This document shows positions 8,864 to 18,400 of a stretch of 64,000 nucleotides of DNA, piece by piece. The notes below the pieces were generated by a model, which did not search any database, had not been told where the DNA came from, and saw only the letters and a program-made list of their open reading frames with translations. Position numbers and translations under genes: made by a program. The first letter of the stretch is position 1, and every line of letters starts with the position of its first letter. This DNA is from CALLVY01 sp937899855 (GTDB lineage Bacteria > Bacteroidota > Bacteroidia > Chitinophagales > Saprospiraceae), in the NCBI GenBank assembly GCA_039820405.1, contig JBCBQC010000001.1, positions 1 to 64,000 of the forward strand, in the 5' to 3' direction.

Positions 8864-9047
8864 TAAAACTCTAAAAATAAATACAAAAAATTCCTGATAG
8901 TCAATGAGTTAATCTCTAAATTAACTTTTTAGACTTCTAAAAATAAGCAATTTTTAGTTTGCGGGCCCCCTAATTAACCAACACCTTTGTAGCATCATCC
9001 GCTCCGATGATTGTGAATATCAATTGCTAACTGAAACTTTAAACACA
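8864..9047. promoter_or_regulatory. Divergent promoter region with two perfect inverted repeats
   Basis: AT-rich spacer between divergent genes. Two inverted repeats are visible: AGTTAAT-6-ATTAACT at 8907-8926 and CTAAAAAT-5-ATTTTTAG at 8937-8957. The second directly abuts a TTTG (8958-8961) that, with CACCTTTG at 8982-8989 twenty bases on, makes a plausible Bacteroidota promoter for the secreted protein gene starting at 9048. The repeats are candidate operators. Confidence 0.45.
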
Positions 9048-9668
9048 ATGAAGAAAATTCCATTGGTGCTGCTGTTCTGTGCAGCGCTGCAATTCAACAC
9101 CTACGCCCAAAAAACTTCCTCCGAAATCGACGACGAATCCAAGGCCATCCTCTCCCAAATCCGCGCCATCAGACTGGTGGAAGTCAACCAAGCCCGCACC
9201 CTAGTCGTCAAAAGCCTTTCCTACAACCCCGGGAAGCGAGGGCTGGCCAGGCTCAATTATCCTTTGGAGCAACTGGCCGTGTACAAGAAGGGTTCCGAAA
9301 TCGTGATTACCGATACGGTTGGTTTGTTCAATGGGAACATCCACGTCGAGATCGTTCCCTCCGAAGAGGGCGTCGATATCATCATTGCCCTCGACGTACT
9401 CCCCAATAGCTACTACTGCCAAATGACCGTGGGCGATCGCATGACTACCGAACGCGGCCTCATCGGTACCCACCGTACGGTCAGCAATCTCAACACCATG
9501 GGCAATTACACGGGTAGCGATCACTTTGCCTCCGCCGCTGCTTACCGAGAAATCGTCATCTTCCGGCAGCAGGCCAATGGCGGCCCCATTCAGGTGGGGC
9601 GTTTTTCTACCGACAACCAAACGGTGTACGTCTACCGCGAGAATGGTAGCCTGGTGGTGGCCCAGTAG
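9048..9668 (+). CDS. Secreted hypothetical protein
   Basis: 206 residues from the ATG at 9048, chosen because it starts directly on a signal peptide (MKKIPLVLLFCAALQFNTYA, cleavage before Q); an in-frame ATG 24 bases upstream would place eight extra residues ahead of it. The mature part has no cysteine cluster and no T9SS sorting domain. It is beta-rich, with alternating hydrophobic/polar stretches such as RLVEVNQARTLVVKSLSYNP, and I do not recognise the family. A strong intrinsic terminator follows at 9721, so it is probably a single-gene transcript from the promoter in the upstream divergent spacer. Location is periplasmic or extracellular by inference. Confidence 0.75.
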   Translation: MKKIPLVLLFCAALQFNTYAQKTSSEIDDESKAILSQIRAIRLVEVNQARTLVVKSLSYNPGKRGLARLNYPLEQLAVYKKGSEIVITDTVGLFNGNIHVEIVPSEEGVDIIIALDVLPNSYYCQMTVGDRMTTERGLIGTHRTVSNLNTMGNYTGSDHFASAAAYREIVIFRQQANGGPIQVGRFSTDNQTVYVYRENGSLVVAQ

Positions 9669-9720
9669 TCCAGCTCACCAATCACTAACAAAAGATCAGT
9701 CAGTACGATTAAATTGGAAA

Positions 9721-9762
9721 GAACCCACTAGCCCCTGCAAGGTGTGGTGGGTTCCCTTTTTG
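9721..9762 (+). terminator. Intrinsic terminator after secreted protein gene
   Basis: GAACCCAC at 9721-9728 pairs with GTGGGTTC at 9747-9754, followed by CCTTTTT. An 8-bp perfect stem plus T-run. Confidence 0.8.
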
Positions 9763-9861
9763 GGAAGACCTCAGCGTTTGCCGATTGGACACAACAATCA
9801 CCGCTACTTCGTGGTTGTATCAACATCACCGATTCATTTTCTCAAAAAAACGATTTGCATT

Positions 9862-10500
9862 ATGGCCATTAGACTAGGAGATACCGCTCCTGACTTTACC
9901 GCTCAAACCTCCCAGGGAGAGATCAACTTTCACGAGTGGCTCGGCGACAGCTGGGGCCTGCTCTTTTCTCACCCCGCCGATTACACCCCGGTATGTACCA
10001 CGGAGTTGGGACGGACCGCAGCCCTGAAGGGCGAATTCCAAAGACGCCAGGTCAAACCCATTGCCATCAGCGTGGACCCCATCGACTCGCACCAGGGCTG
10101 GATCAAAGACATTGAGGAGACGCAAAGTGTGGAGGTCAATTTTCCCCTCATCGCCGATCCCGATCGCAAGGTAGCGGAGCTCTACGACATGATTCACCCC
10201 AATGCCTCGGAAAAGACGACCGTACGGACCGTCTTCGTGATCGACCCGAATAAGAAGGTGAAGTTGACCCTCACCTACCCCCCCTCTACGGGCCGCAACT
10301 TTTTGGAAATCCTCCGCGTCATCGACAGCCTCCAGCTCACGGCCGATTACTCGGTAGCCACCCCCGCCGACTGGGAACAGGGGCAGGACGTCATCGTGTC
10401 GCCGAGCATCGCCACGGAGGACATCCCGGAGCGTTTCCCCAAGGGCCACGAAGTCATCAAGCCCTACCTGCGCACCACTCCCCAACCCAATCTCGACTAA
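9862..10500 (+). CDS. 1-Cys peroxiredoxin (Prx6 type)
   Basis: 212 residues from the ATG at 9862, which begins the fold (MAIRLGDTAPDFTAQTSQG). The peroxidatic site is HPADYTPVCTTELG with Cys45; no other cysteine exists in the protein, so this is a 1-Cys Prx6-type enzyme of normal length (about 210-220). It should reduce hydrogen peroxide and organic peroxides in the cytoplasm using an external thiol. The C-terminal domain follows the family pattern (TPADWEQGQDVIVSPSI, then FPKGHEVIKPYLRTTPQP). The gene is flanked by terminators on both sides, so it is monocistronic. The open frame extends further upstream through the previous terminator, which is not coding. Confidence 0.95.
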   Translation: MAIRLGDTAPDFTAQTSQGEINFHEWLGDSWGLLFSHPADYTPVCTTELGRTAALKGEFQRRQVKPIAISVDPIDSHQGWIKDIEETQSVEVNFPLIADPDRKVAELYDMIHPNASEKTTVRTVFVIDPNKKVKLTLTYPPSTGRNFLEILRVIDSLQLTADYSVATPADWEQGQDVIVSPSIATEDIPERFPKGHEVIKPYLRTTPQPNLD

Positions 10501-10520
10501 CTCGTCATCACACCACAGGG

Positions 10521-10548
10521 GCCTCGAAATTATTTCGGGGCTTTTTTA
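10521..10548 (+). terminator. Intrinsic terminator after peroxiredoxin
   Basis: GCCTCGAA pairs with TTCGGGGC (one G-T pair) around a TTAT-type loop, followed by TTTTTT at 10542-10547. Confidence 0.85.
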
Positions 10549-10601
10549 TTTCCTCCCACATTATCCGCATCTTTACGGCCCAACACCAGGCTCCTCCTCT
10601 T

Positions 10602-11381
10602 ATGAAAAAACAAAGCACCCAAATCGTCTCCTACAACGTCAACGGCATCCGCGCCGCTCTCAAAAAGGGCTTTGACGAATGGCTAGCCGCCCACCGCTAC
10701 GACATCGTTTGCCTGCAAGAAACCAAGGCCCATCGCGAGCAGGTGGACGTGGAAAGCATCGAAAAGCTGGGTTATCACCACCACTGGTTCTCGGCCGAGA
10801 AAAAAGGCTACAGCAGCGTGGCCACCTTTAGCCTACGGGAACCGGATCAGGTGGTAAAAGGTTGTGGCATCGAAAAGTACGACCGCGAAGGGCGCATCCT
10901 CCGCAGCGACTTTGGCGATTGGTCGGTCCTCAATTGCTACTTTCCCTCCGGCACTTCGGGGGAGGAGCGGCAAAATTTCAAGTACGATTTTCTCGATGAT
11001 TTTTACACCTGGATCGAGGCCTTAAAACGGGAGCGCCCCCAACTCATCATCGTCGGCGATTACAACATTGCCCACACCGAAATCGATATTCACAATCCCA
11101 AGAGCAACAAGAATACCTCCGGCTTTTTGCCCAAGGAACGCGCCTGGATGACGAAGTGGTTGGAGAGTGGCTTTACGGATGCTTTCCGACACGCCAATGC
11201 CGACTTGGTGGAGTACAGTTGGTGGAGTTATCGCGCCGGGGCCCGCGCCAAAAACAAAGGCTGGCGAATCGATTACCAGTCGGTGAGTGACAATCTAAAG
11301 GAGCAAATTGTGGCGGCGCGCCAACTGACGGACGTCGTCCATTCGGATCACTGCCCGGTGTGGATGGAGATTGAATTGTAA
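10602..11381 (+). CDS. xthA: Exodeoxyribonuclease III
   Basis: 259 residues, the usual length of ExoIII-type AP endonucleases. Metal and catalytic motifs are in order: SYNVNGIRA near residue 10 (Asn12), LQETKA (Glu40), VLNCYFPSG, VGDYNIAH (the Asp/Asn catalytic pair) and the terminal HSDHCPVWMEI (Asp-His). The conserved WWSYRAGARAKNKGWRIDY block is also present. It cleaves DNA at abasic sites and degrades duplex DNA from the 3' end in base excision repair. The sequence begins MKKQSTQIVSYNVNG with no leader, so it is cytoplasmic. It follows the peroxiredoxin terminator and should have its own promoter; no neighbour is functionally linked, although a peroxide-defence context fits base repair. 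Confidence 0.96.
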   Translation: MKKQSTQIVSYNVNGIRAALKKGFDEWLAAHRYDIVCLQETKAHREQVDVESIEKLGYHHHWFSAEKKGYSSVATFSLREPDQVVKGCGIEKYDREGRILRSDFGDWSVLNCYFPSGTSGEERQNFKYDFLDDFYTWIEALKRERPQLIIVGDYNIAHTEIDIHNPKSNKNTSGFLPKERAWMTKWLESGFTDAFRHANADLVEYSWWSYRAGARAKNKGWRIDYQSVSDNLKEQIVAARQLTDVVHSDHCPVWMEIEL

Positions 11382-11394
11382 AATGGCGCGCGTC

Positions 11395-12564
11395 TTACTC
11401 GGCGTTGAGCTCTTCGAGCAGGGCGGCGGTTTTGGAATAGTCTTCCCCGGTTTGTTTAGCGATCTCGATGGCGGCCTTGGCCGCTTTGATGGCAGCTTTT
11501 TCCTTTCCCATCTTCTGATAAATTCCAGCTAGGGTATCGTTGTTGTAATACTGCGGATCGAGCTTGACCGAGCGCTTGGCCCACTTGGCGGCCTTGCGCA
11601 ACAGCTTGACATCGTCGATGACTTGGTAAAAGGTCCAGGCGACGTCGTTGAGTTCGTCGGAGCCGGCTTCGGGAAAACTGTTGAAGTAGTCGACGGCGGC
11701 CTTGGCATAATTTTGTCGATCGCCAGCCTGTCGGTAAAAGCTCATGCGAAAATTGGCCGAGAGGCGTTCGGCCTTTTCGGGGTAGGCCTTGGCAAATAAG
11801 CGGTCGACCTGTTCGAGGCTGGATTCTTCCTCGGTATCGTACACCGTCTGGTAGATCAATTCCTGAATCCGCCCCACCACGGCCCGTTCGCCAAAGTGGG
11901 CGATAAAGTCGGCCTTGTGCTCCACTAGGTAATCGAAAAGGGGAGAGTTCGCATCGGTGAGCAATTGGAAAATCATTTCCAGGTGTGGCTCCGTAGTCCA
12001 GTCGGATTGGGTGGCCAGGTAGGCCTCCGCGACGGGCAGGTGGCTGCCATCGTGCACATCCGCCAGGGTATAGGTGTATTCCAGCAAGAAGTCGGGATCG
12101 CGATCTCCTTCGTCAAAACGTTTCTTCAAGGCCCCCATACGCTTGTTGGGGTCGAGGGCCCGCTGGCCAACCTCAAGCAACTGCTGGGCATCGTGGTACC
12201 CGGCCGCTTGGTGTAGCATCTCCCCATCCGCAGCGACAAAAATCAGGGTGGGATAAGCCCGTACCCGGTACTGCCGCGCCACTTGGGGGCCTTCCCCCTT
12301 TTCCATATTGATTTTGACACTGATGAAATGCTGATTGAAATACTCTCCGACCGCCGCCTCGGGAAAGACCTCCCGGTCCATTTTCTTGCAGGGGCCACAC
12401 CAGACGGTGTACGCATCCAAGAATACCGCCTTGTTTTCCACCTTGGCCCGGGCCAAGGCCGCTTCCCAGGATAAGTCGACGAAATCGATGCCCGTCGCCC
12501 ACAAGGGGCCCGCAGCACTCGTCAGCAATAGGAGGGGCAGTAGGAGTGACCGTAGTCTTTTCAT
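11395..12564 (-). CDS. Secreted thioredoxin-fold protein with C-terminal helical repeats
   Basis: 389 residues from the ATG at 12564, which begins a signal peptide (MKRLRSLLLPLLLLTSAAG); upstream codons in the same frame belong to the 3' end of the neighbouring gene region. Residues 25-135 are a thioredoxin domain with active site WCGPC (Cys56, Cys59) and the cis-proline region RAYPTLIFV. The rest is helical, TPR-like, ending KTAALLEELNAE. It is likely a periplasmic disulfide reductase/isomerase-type protein. It is the downstream gene of a tandem pair with the paralogue at 12612-13796: the domain order, the WEEALA-type N-terminal helix and the EGDRDP block are shared. The 47-base spacing suggests one transcript. 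Confidence 0.88.
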   Translation of the reverse strand: MKRLRSLLLPLLLLTSAAGPLWATGIDFVDLSWEAALARAKVENKAVFLDAYTVWCGPCKKMDREVFPEAAVGEYFNQHFISVKINMEKGEGPQVARQYRVRAYPTLIFVAADGEMLHQAAGYHDAQQLLEVGQRALDPNKRMGALKKRFDEGDRDPDFLLEYTYTLADVHDGSHLPVAEAYLATQSDWTTEPHLEMIFQLLTDANSPLFDYLVEHKADFIAHFGERAVVGRIQELIYQTVYDTEEESSLEQVDRLFAKAYPEKAERLSANFRMSFYRQAGDRQNYAKAAVDYFNSFPEAGSDELNDVAWTFYQVIDDVKLLRKAAKWAKRSVKLDPQYYNNDTLAGIYQKMGKEKAAIKAAKAAIEIAKQTGEDYSKTAALLEELNAE

Positions 12565-12611
12565 ATCAATCGGTTTGGTAATACTAATGAGTGGGGCGAA
12601 AACGCCGACGA

Positions 12612-13796
12612 TCAACCCGCGCGTTCGATCTTGCGAATCAGCTGGTTGGCGACGGCCTCTTGGCGAGGGTCTCCCTTGGCTAAGTCCAGCGATTTTTGTG
12701 CCATTGCTAGCGCTTCGCTCTTTTTCTCGTTGTCGAGTAAGATGCTGGCGTAGGTGGCGTAGTACTCGGCCAAGCCCCCATTCTCGGCGGCTTGCTTGGC
12801 GTACTTCTCGGCCTGGTTGAGCGCAGCGGACTCCGAACCAAAACTGCGGTGGAGGTCCTGGGCGACGGTGTGCAGCTCGGCAGCATTGCTCTTGACCACC
12901 TTTTTGACGTAGCCCCGGCAAGCCTTGAGGTAACGGCCCGCATCCTTGCTCGACCGGGCGTAGTCCATGTCGGCGCGGTAGGCAAAGGCCCCGGCTTCCG
13001 TGGGTAGGTGACGATTCATTTTGTCCTTGGCCTCGTCGACGAGCTCGGGGCTGTCGTATTCGATGGCTTTGCCAACGGTCTTTTGGCAGGCTTTGCGGAT
13101 CACTTCGTCGACTTCGGCAGCCGAGCTCACCGCAACGGCCCCCTCGCGATGGGCAAGCAGCTTGTCAAAAATTCGCGTATCGGCTTCCACGGTAGCCGCC
13201 AGTAGGAAGCGCAGGTTGAAGTCGGTATTCAAATCCTTTTGAGCATTGAGGTATTCGTTGGCGACCATTCCACTGGGCTTACCCGCTCGGATCAAAGCCT
13301 TGACGTAGCTGAGCACCAGTTGGGGGTCGCGATCGCCCGCCTCGTAGGCCTTGGCGTAGTCCGCGCTTTTGTCGACCTTTCTCAATACCTTCTCCCCCAG
13401 ATCGAGTAGTTTTTTGACGGGAAGGGCCCCCTGGCCCTTGTGTACGGCCTTGCCCTCGCCGTCAATAAAGTAGAGGGTCGGATAAGCCCGTACGGGATAC
13501 TTTTTCTGGAAGTTGAGCCCCGGTTCTTTTTCCATATCGATCTTCATACACACGAAATGTTCGTTGAAAAAGTTACCTACCTCGGATTGGGTAAATACGG
13601 TGGCCGCCATCCGTTTGCACGGGCCACACCAGGTGGTGTAAGCGTCCACAAAAATCAGCTTATCCTCGGTCTGGGCCAGGGCGAGGGCTTCTTCCCACGT
13701 GCCGTGAAAAAACTCGATGCCTTCCGCCCGAAGGGCTTGGGCCGACGATGCCACGAATAGGGGAAGGAGCAAGAGGATGCGAGCGAGCGTATACAT
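12612..13796 (-). CDS. Secreted thioredoxin-fold protein, tandem paralogue
   Basis: 394 residues with a signal peptide (MYTLARILLLLPLFVASSAQA). A thioredoxin domain occupies about residues 25-140: GTWEEALALAQTEDK helix, DAYTTWCGPCKRM (Cys57/Cys60) and RAYPTLYFI with the cis-proline. The C-terminal two-thirds are helical, with a KYAKQAAENGGLAEYYATYA TPR-like unit. It lies directly upstream of, and is related to, the gene ending at 11395, most likely by tandem duplication. A role in periplasmic thiol chemistry is expected; which partner reduces it is not visible here. Upstream 13797-14021 is an AT-rich spacer followed by the PfkB gene in the same orientation. Confidence 0.88.
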   Translation of the reverse strand: MYTLARILLLLPLFVASSAQALRAEGIEFFHGTWEEALALAQTEDKLIFVDAYTTWCGPCKRMAATVFTQSEVGNFFNEHFVCMKIDMEKEPGLNFQKKYPVRAYPTLYFIDGEGKAVHKGQGALPVKKLLDLGEKVLRKVDKSADYAKAYEAGDRDPQLVLSYVKALIRAGKPSGMVANEYLNAQKDLNTDFNLRFLLAATVEADTRIFDKLLAHREGAVAVSSAAEVDEVIRKACQKTVGKAIEYDSPELVDEAKDKMNRHLPTEAGAFAYRADMDYARSSKDAGRYLKACRGYVKKVVKSNAAELHTVAQDLHRSFGSESAALNQAEKYAKQAAENGGLAEYYATYASILLDNEKKSEALAMAQKSLDLAKGDPRQEAVANQLIRKIERAG

Positions 13797-14021
13797 AATG
13801 CAATTTTTTTTATTGGTAAAACGTCCTTAAGATAAGGCTTCTTCTCCTTTTATGCAGTGCTAAAAGGTCAGGCCGGGGACCGTCCCCCAGCCCCGGGGGC
13901 CAATGAAGGACTGATTACCAGGTCATTGTACATACGCGCAAAGACCAATCCAAGCGGAAGGCTTTAAACAAACTTTAACAATTGACCGCTGCTCGTCCGT
14001 AAAACGGGCGGGGGGCGGGGC

Positions 14022-14939
14022 TTACTTGGCGGTAAATTTGACCAGGCGGTGGAATTGGTTGACCCGGCCGCGAATTTCGGCGGCGCGCAACTTTTTCAGT
14101 CGGCTGATGCTAAATTCTTCCACGCAAAAGGAGGCCATGGCCGAACCGTAGATGACGGCCCGTTTCATGTTCTCGAAGGAGATGTTGCCCGTTTTGGCCA
14201 GGTAGCCGATAAAGCCACCGGCAAAGGTATCGCCCGCTCCGGTGGGGTCGAAGACTTCGGCCAGGGGCAGCGCGGGAGCGTAGAACATTTTGTCGCCCTG
14301 GAAGAGGATGGCGCCGTGTTCGCCCTTTTTGATGACCAAGAATTTGGGACCCATTTTGTGGATGACCCGCGCGGCTTTGACCAGGGAGTATTCGCCGGAG
14401 AGTTGGCGGGCTTCCTCGTCGTTGATGGTGAGTACGTCCACCTTTTTCAGGACCCGTTTGAGGGCGGGCATGGCCACGTCCATCCAGAAATTCATGGTAT
14501 CCAGGACGATCAGCTTGGGCTGTTTTTTCATCTGGCGGATCACCTTCATCTGGATTTCGGGGGTCAGGTTACCGAGCATCAGGAATTTGGCGTCGCGGTA
14601 ATCGGCGGGCAGCTTGGGTTTGAAATCGGCCAGGACGTTGAGTTCGGTGGTCAGGGTATCGCGCGAGTTCATATCGTTGTGGTAGCGACCGGCCCAGAAG
14701 AAGGATTTCTCGCCCGCTTTGATTTCGAGGCCATCCAGGTTGATGCCCCGTTTGCGGAGGTATTGGAGCTCTTCCTCGGGAAAATCATCCCCGACGACGG
14801 AGACCAGGTTGAGATCTTTGGTAAAATAGGAGGCGGCCAGACTGATGTAAGTCGCAGCCCCTCCGATGACGCGCTCGGCTTTGCCAAAGGGGGTTTCGAT
14901 CGTGTCAAAGGCAACGGTGCCAACGGTAACTAAACTCAT
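14022..14939 (-). CDS. PfkB-family sugar kinase
   Basis: 305 residues from the ATG at 14939; the ten extra codons upstream (containing KKTQSI) are unlike the family start, whereas MSLVTVGTVAFDTIETPFG is a typical PfkB beginning. Signatures: GGAATYISLAASYF near residue 26 (substrate side), a mid-protein NDEEARQLSG motif, and the catalytic/anion-hole motif DPTGAGDTFAGGFIGYLA near residue 240, whose Asp is the general base. It phosphorylates a sugar or nucleoside-like substrate with ATP in the cytoplasm; the exact substrate cannot be told from sequence. CAAAGATG at 14967-14974 is, on the minus strand, a CATCTTTG -7 box that probably drives it. Confidence 0.9.
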   Translation of the reverse strand: MSLVTVGTVAFDTIETPFGKAERVIGGAATYISLAASYFTKDLNLVSVVGDDFPEEELQYLRKRGINLDGLEIKAGEKSFFWAGRYHNDMNSRDTLTTELNVLADFKPKLPADYRDAKFLMLGNLTPEIQMKVIRQMKKQPKLIVLDTMNFWMDVAMPALKRVLKKVDVLTINDEEARQLSGEYSLVKAARVIHKMGPKFLVIKKGEHGAILFQGDKMFYAPALPLAEVFDPTGAGDTFAGGFIGYLAKTGNISFENMKRAVIYGSAMASFCVEEFSISRLKKLRAAEIRGRVNQFHRLVKFTAK

Positions 14940-15005
14940 GATGGATTGCGTTTTTTTGGTCCGGCACAAAGATGCTGTTTTATTTAAAAAAAAGCGCTAA
15001 AAGCG

Positions 15006-15036
15006 TTGCACCTTTTTGGGGAAAAGAATATCTTTG
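15006..15036 (+). promoter_or_regulatory. Promoter of tRNA-Asn
   Basis: TTG at 15006-15008 and TATCTTTG at 15029-15036 are separated by 20 bases, matching the Bacteroidota TTG / TAnnTTTG promoter pattern. The tRNA begins 41 bases downstream. Confidence 0.75.
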
Positions 15037-15077
15037 TGCCGCTCTTTTCGCGAAAGTGCGGAGCATCACAATTTATT

Positions 15078-15151
15078 GCCTCAATAGCTCAGTTGGTTAG
15101 AGCGGCGGACTGTTAATCCGTAGGTCCAAGGTTCAAGTCCTTGTTGAGGCG
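15078..15151 (+). tRNA. tRNA-Asn(GTT)
   Basis: Full cloverleaf: acceptor GCCTCAA pairs perfectly with TTGAGGC, D-stem GCTC/GAGC, anticodon stem GCGGA/TCCGT with loop CTGTTAA (anticodon GTT), T-stem CAAGG/CCTTG with loop TTCAAGT, discriminator G. No CCA is encoded. A promoter lies upstream and a terminator directly downstream. Confidence 0.97.
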
Positions 15152-15158
15152 CACCCAA

Positions 15159-15190
15159 AAAGGGGTTTCGAGAGAAACCCCTTTTTTTAT
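15159..15190 (+). terminator. Terminator of tRNA-Asn
   Basis: AGGGGTTTC (15161-15169) pairs with GAAACCCCT (15174-15182), followed by seven T. A 9-bp perfect stem. Confidence 0.9.
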
Positions 15191-15212
15191 TGGTGTCAAT
15201 GAATGCCTAGGC

Positions 15213-15241
15213 AAAAACCAGGGCGCCCCTCAGGACGCCCC
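15213..15241 (-). terminator. Probable terminator after KGG micropeptide
   Basis: On the minus strand GGGCG and CGCCC (15221-15225 / 15236-15240) enclose a 10-base loop and are followed by TGGTTTTT. It lies just past the stop codon of the micropeptide ending at 15249. Confidence 0.55.
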
Positions 15242-15248
15242 TTTCCGA

Positions 15249-15386
15249 CTACCCGATCGAAATGATCTGGGCACGAATCCCACCCTTTATGCAGACCGAT
15301 TCCGCCGGCGACAGCACTCGCAAGTCCCCCGCAGTACGCAGGCGCAAGGGACGCTTTTCCGGGATGCTTTTACTTACTTTTTTCAT
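15249..15386 (-). CDS. KGG-type micropeptide (remote family member)
   Basis: 45 residues from the ATG at 15386 to a TAG, starting MKKVSKSIPEKRPLRLR. It carries VLSPAESVCIKGG followed by a nine-residue tail IRAQIISIG. The 13-residue block aligns position by position with IISPKTAQHIKGG, RLSPQATRALKGG and LLDARASQKLKGG of the three tandem micropeptides at 28.4-28.9 kb. This looks like a double-glycine-type leader with a short core. A basic N-terminal part precedes the motif, and one Cys sits in the leader. The start lies 41 bases after the stop of the large T9SS gene (15428) in the same direction, so it may be co-transcribed; a terminator-like hairpin follows. No maturation enzyme or transporter is adjacent. 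Family assignment is inference from the aligned motif. Confidence 0.6.
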   Translation of the reverse strand: MKKVSKSIPEKRPLRLRTAGDLRVLSPAESVCIKGGIRAQIISIG

Positions 15387-15427
15387 GACAATAAACATTT
15401 AAACGTGAAGAAATAACCCACCAATCA

Positions 15428-18400
15428 TCAGTGAGCTTTGATAATCCTAGTGGTTTGTGGCAAGCCATCCACCAACAGCGTCAGGAAGTATACCCCCGGG
15501 GGGTACTCACCGGTAGCGATGACCTCCGTGTAGCGGCCCGCCCCCTGCGACACCGCCGGAGCATGGTGCCGCAACTGGCCATCCACACTCGTGACGTTCC
15601 AGCCTATCCGCGCCGACTGCGACAAGTCGTAGCTCACCATCACCTCCTCGGTAAAGGGATTGGGGAATACCCGCCAGTCCGCCGCACTCAATCCCACCGT
15701 CGCCGACGGACCAGTCAGTGCCCCCCCCGAACCGTTGCTGATCACAAAGGGCCGATCTTGGGTGCTGCTGTTGCCCGCCGGATCGTAGGTCTTTACCGAT
15801 AGGGTGTAATTGCCGTTGGCAAAAGCCGTGGTAGGGAGCGTCGCGCGCCAGCCCACCAGCGGACAATCCGGATCGTTGACGGTACTGTTGACGGGATGCG
15901 CGCAAACGTCGCCCCGACCCGTCCGAGTGACGCTGAGATTCTGGAGAACGCCATTGACCCGTACCTCGATCAAATCCACCGAATTGGCATCGATGGCCCA
16001 ACCGCTGATCACCGCATTGCCACTCAGGCTTTGGTTGGCGGAGGGGACGTCAATCCACATCGCAGGTGGCGTATTGTCGACGGGATTATTGATGACGATC
16101 GGAACGGTCGACGCTTTGCTATTCCCAAAGGGATCCCAAGCGGTGATGGTCAGACTGTGGCTCCCATTGCTAAAGGCCGCGCTGTTGAAGGTGGTTTGCC
16201 AGCCCACTTGCGGACAATCCGGATCGTTGATGTTGCTGTTGATGGGATGCGCACAGACATCGCCACGACCCGTCCGCGTAAACACCTGACCGGGCTGTAA
16301 AACTCCGTCGACCGCCAGGGTCAGTTGGTCCACCGTAGAGGCATCAAGGGCCCAGCCCTGGAGCGACACACTGCCCGTCAGCGACTGATTGACCGTAGGC
16401 ACGTCGATGGCCAGCTCGGGATCGATACTGTCGGCACCGGCATTATTGACCACAATGTTGATCGCGCGACTCTCCCGATTGCCCGAGGGGTCAATGGCCG
16501 TGATCTTTAGCTCGTGGGGGCCGTTGGCAATCGTGACGGTATTCAAAGTCATTTGCCAACCCACCTGCGGACAGTCGGGATCTTGAATCTCCCGGTTAAC
16601 CTGAGCGTCGCAGACAAAGCCCTGGTTAAAGCGCGAGGCCGACTGGCTCTGTAGTACCCCATCGATCTCCAAACGGAATTGATCCACGGACTCCGCGTCG
16701 AGGGCCCAGCCGTTGACCGTCACGGTACCACTCAGGGTCTGATTGGGCGTAGGGCTGGCGATCCACAAAGTGGGGGCCGTAATGTCGGTAGCGGGAGCCC
16801 CACTGCCATTGCCAAATATCTGCCCACTAAGCGCCATCGTCTTACGAGAAACGGCGTGACCCGACAGGGGATCAAAGGGATTGTTGGGGTTCACGATCTT
16901 CAAGGACATCCACAAATCGATCCGATCGGCCAGGGTACGTTGGTTGGCATTGCGGGTAAAACAAAACTCCTGGCCAAATATCCCCACCGAAATACCGGAG
17001 AGGTCGACCTCACTTTCCACCTTAAAGGGCTTCGACAAATCCGTAGTCGAGTACAGGTAAAGCCGATCCTCACTAGTGGTACAGTCGCCATTGATGGCCT
17101 CCCGTTCCGCCGCTAAGGCGATGTAGCGGTAGGGGCTGTCCGGGCGGTCATCCAAATACACCTTGGCGATATCCGCTTGGCGCACCGTGTAGCAACGGTC
17201 CTGAGCCCCGAGCGTACGGGTAAACACCGGACGTCCACCATTACTGTACACCGTATTGATGTTGATCGGATCGTTGCCATTGATTCTACTCCAGATATAG
17301 CTGCCATTCGCATCCAATCCCGAAGTAATTTCCCACTCAGCTTGGTTACCGAGGTGAAAGCCCGGGGTACTGGCCGTGGTGGGTGGCGTACTGCTAATCT
17401 GCGAACGCGCAATCAGTACGTCATCCCGATCGAGGAGGTTGAACACCAAATAAAAGTATCCATCGTCCACCAACATGTTACTCAGTAAGAATCCGCTGGC
17501 GCAACTGTTGATGGTGGGATCATTGACGTTGCGGAAAAGAAAGCGATCGTAGATCGTCCAGTTTTCCCCATCGACCGACCAGGCCCAACCGGCTTGCCAG
17601 ATGTCATCGGCATTGATCTTGCCCAGTGGGTGATCCAGATTGCGCAACTGGATGTTAAAGGCCATAAACCAACGCCGCTGTCCATCGGCGTAGATGACCT
17701 CGGTGACCTTAGAATTGGAAATGCCAGTCGCGTAGTCATCAGGGTTGGATACGAAGCAATCGTCGGAAAAATTGGTCTTGGGCGGACACCATTGTCCATC
17801 CGAACAATTTTGATTGCCCCCAAAAAAAGGAACGGCGTGGAGGTCATCCTTATCGATTAGGTTTTCGTAATTGTTGGTACCAAATTGTCCGATCCGGGGC
17901 CAGAGATTGGGATCGACAAAAGTAGAGACGTTTTTCTCTCCAGGGTAGCCATCCCACAAGTCGTTGGACGCACAGGCGTTATTGCCATTACACGGAATGG
18001 ACTTGGAGAGTAAACCAACCACTTCGATACAACGGCTGTCCCAATTGCGCGGATCATCGTCGAAGGAGCAGACGTCGGGATTCGTCTGGTCAAATACGCC
18101 ATCGACGTATTGCAAATTGGGCTTCCAACGCAGAATACCGTGACCCGCAGTAGCGTAAATCCGGTAACGATCGTCCACCGTTCGGGAGGTGGAAAAACCA
18201 AAGGCTGCCGAGAGGCGGAAGTTGTCGTCGTTGAAGTTGCCGGGTTTAAAATCGAGTTGCAGGGCTTCCGGGCCCGCGCTCGTATTGACCAGGCTCACCT
18301 CGTCCCACCACACCGTCCGACCGTTGGTGTCAAGATCGAGGCGGATGGCGACAAACTTGCGTCCGGCGGGACAGGTGTACGTCAGGCTGATTTTTTGCCA

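Noticed and set aside
15141..15416. 91-codon plus-strand frame after the tRNA
   Set aside because: It begins within the tRNA, crosses its terminator and is antisense to the KGG micropeptide.
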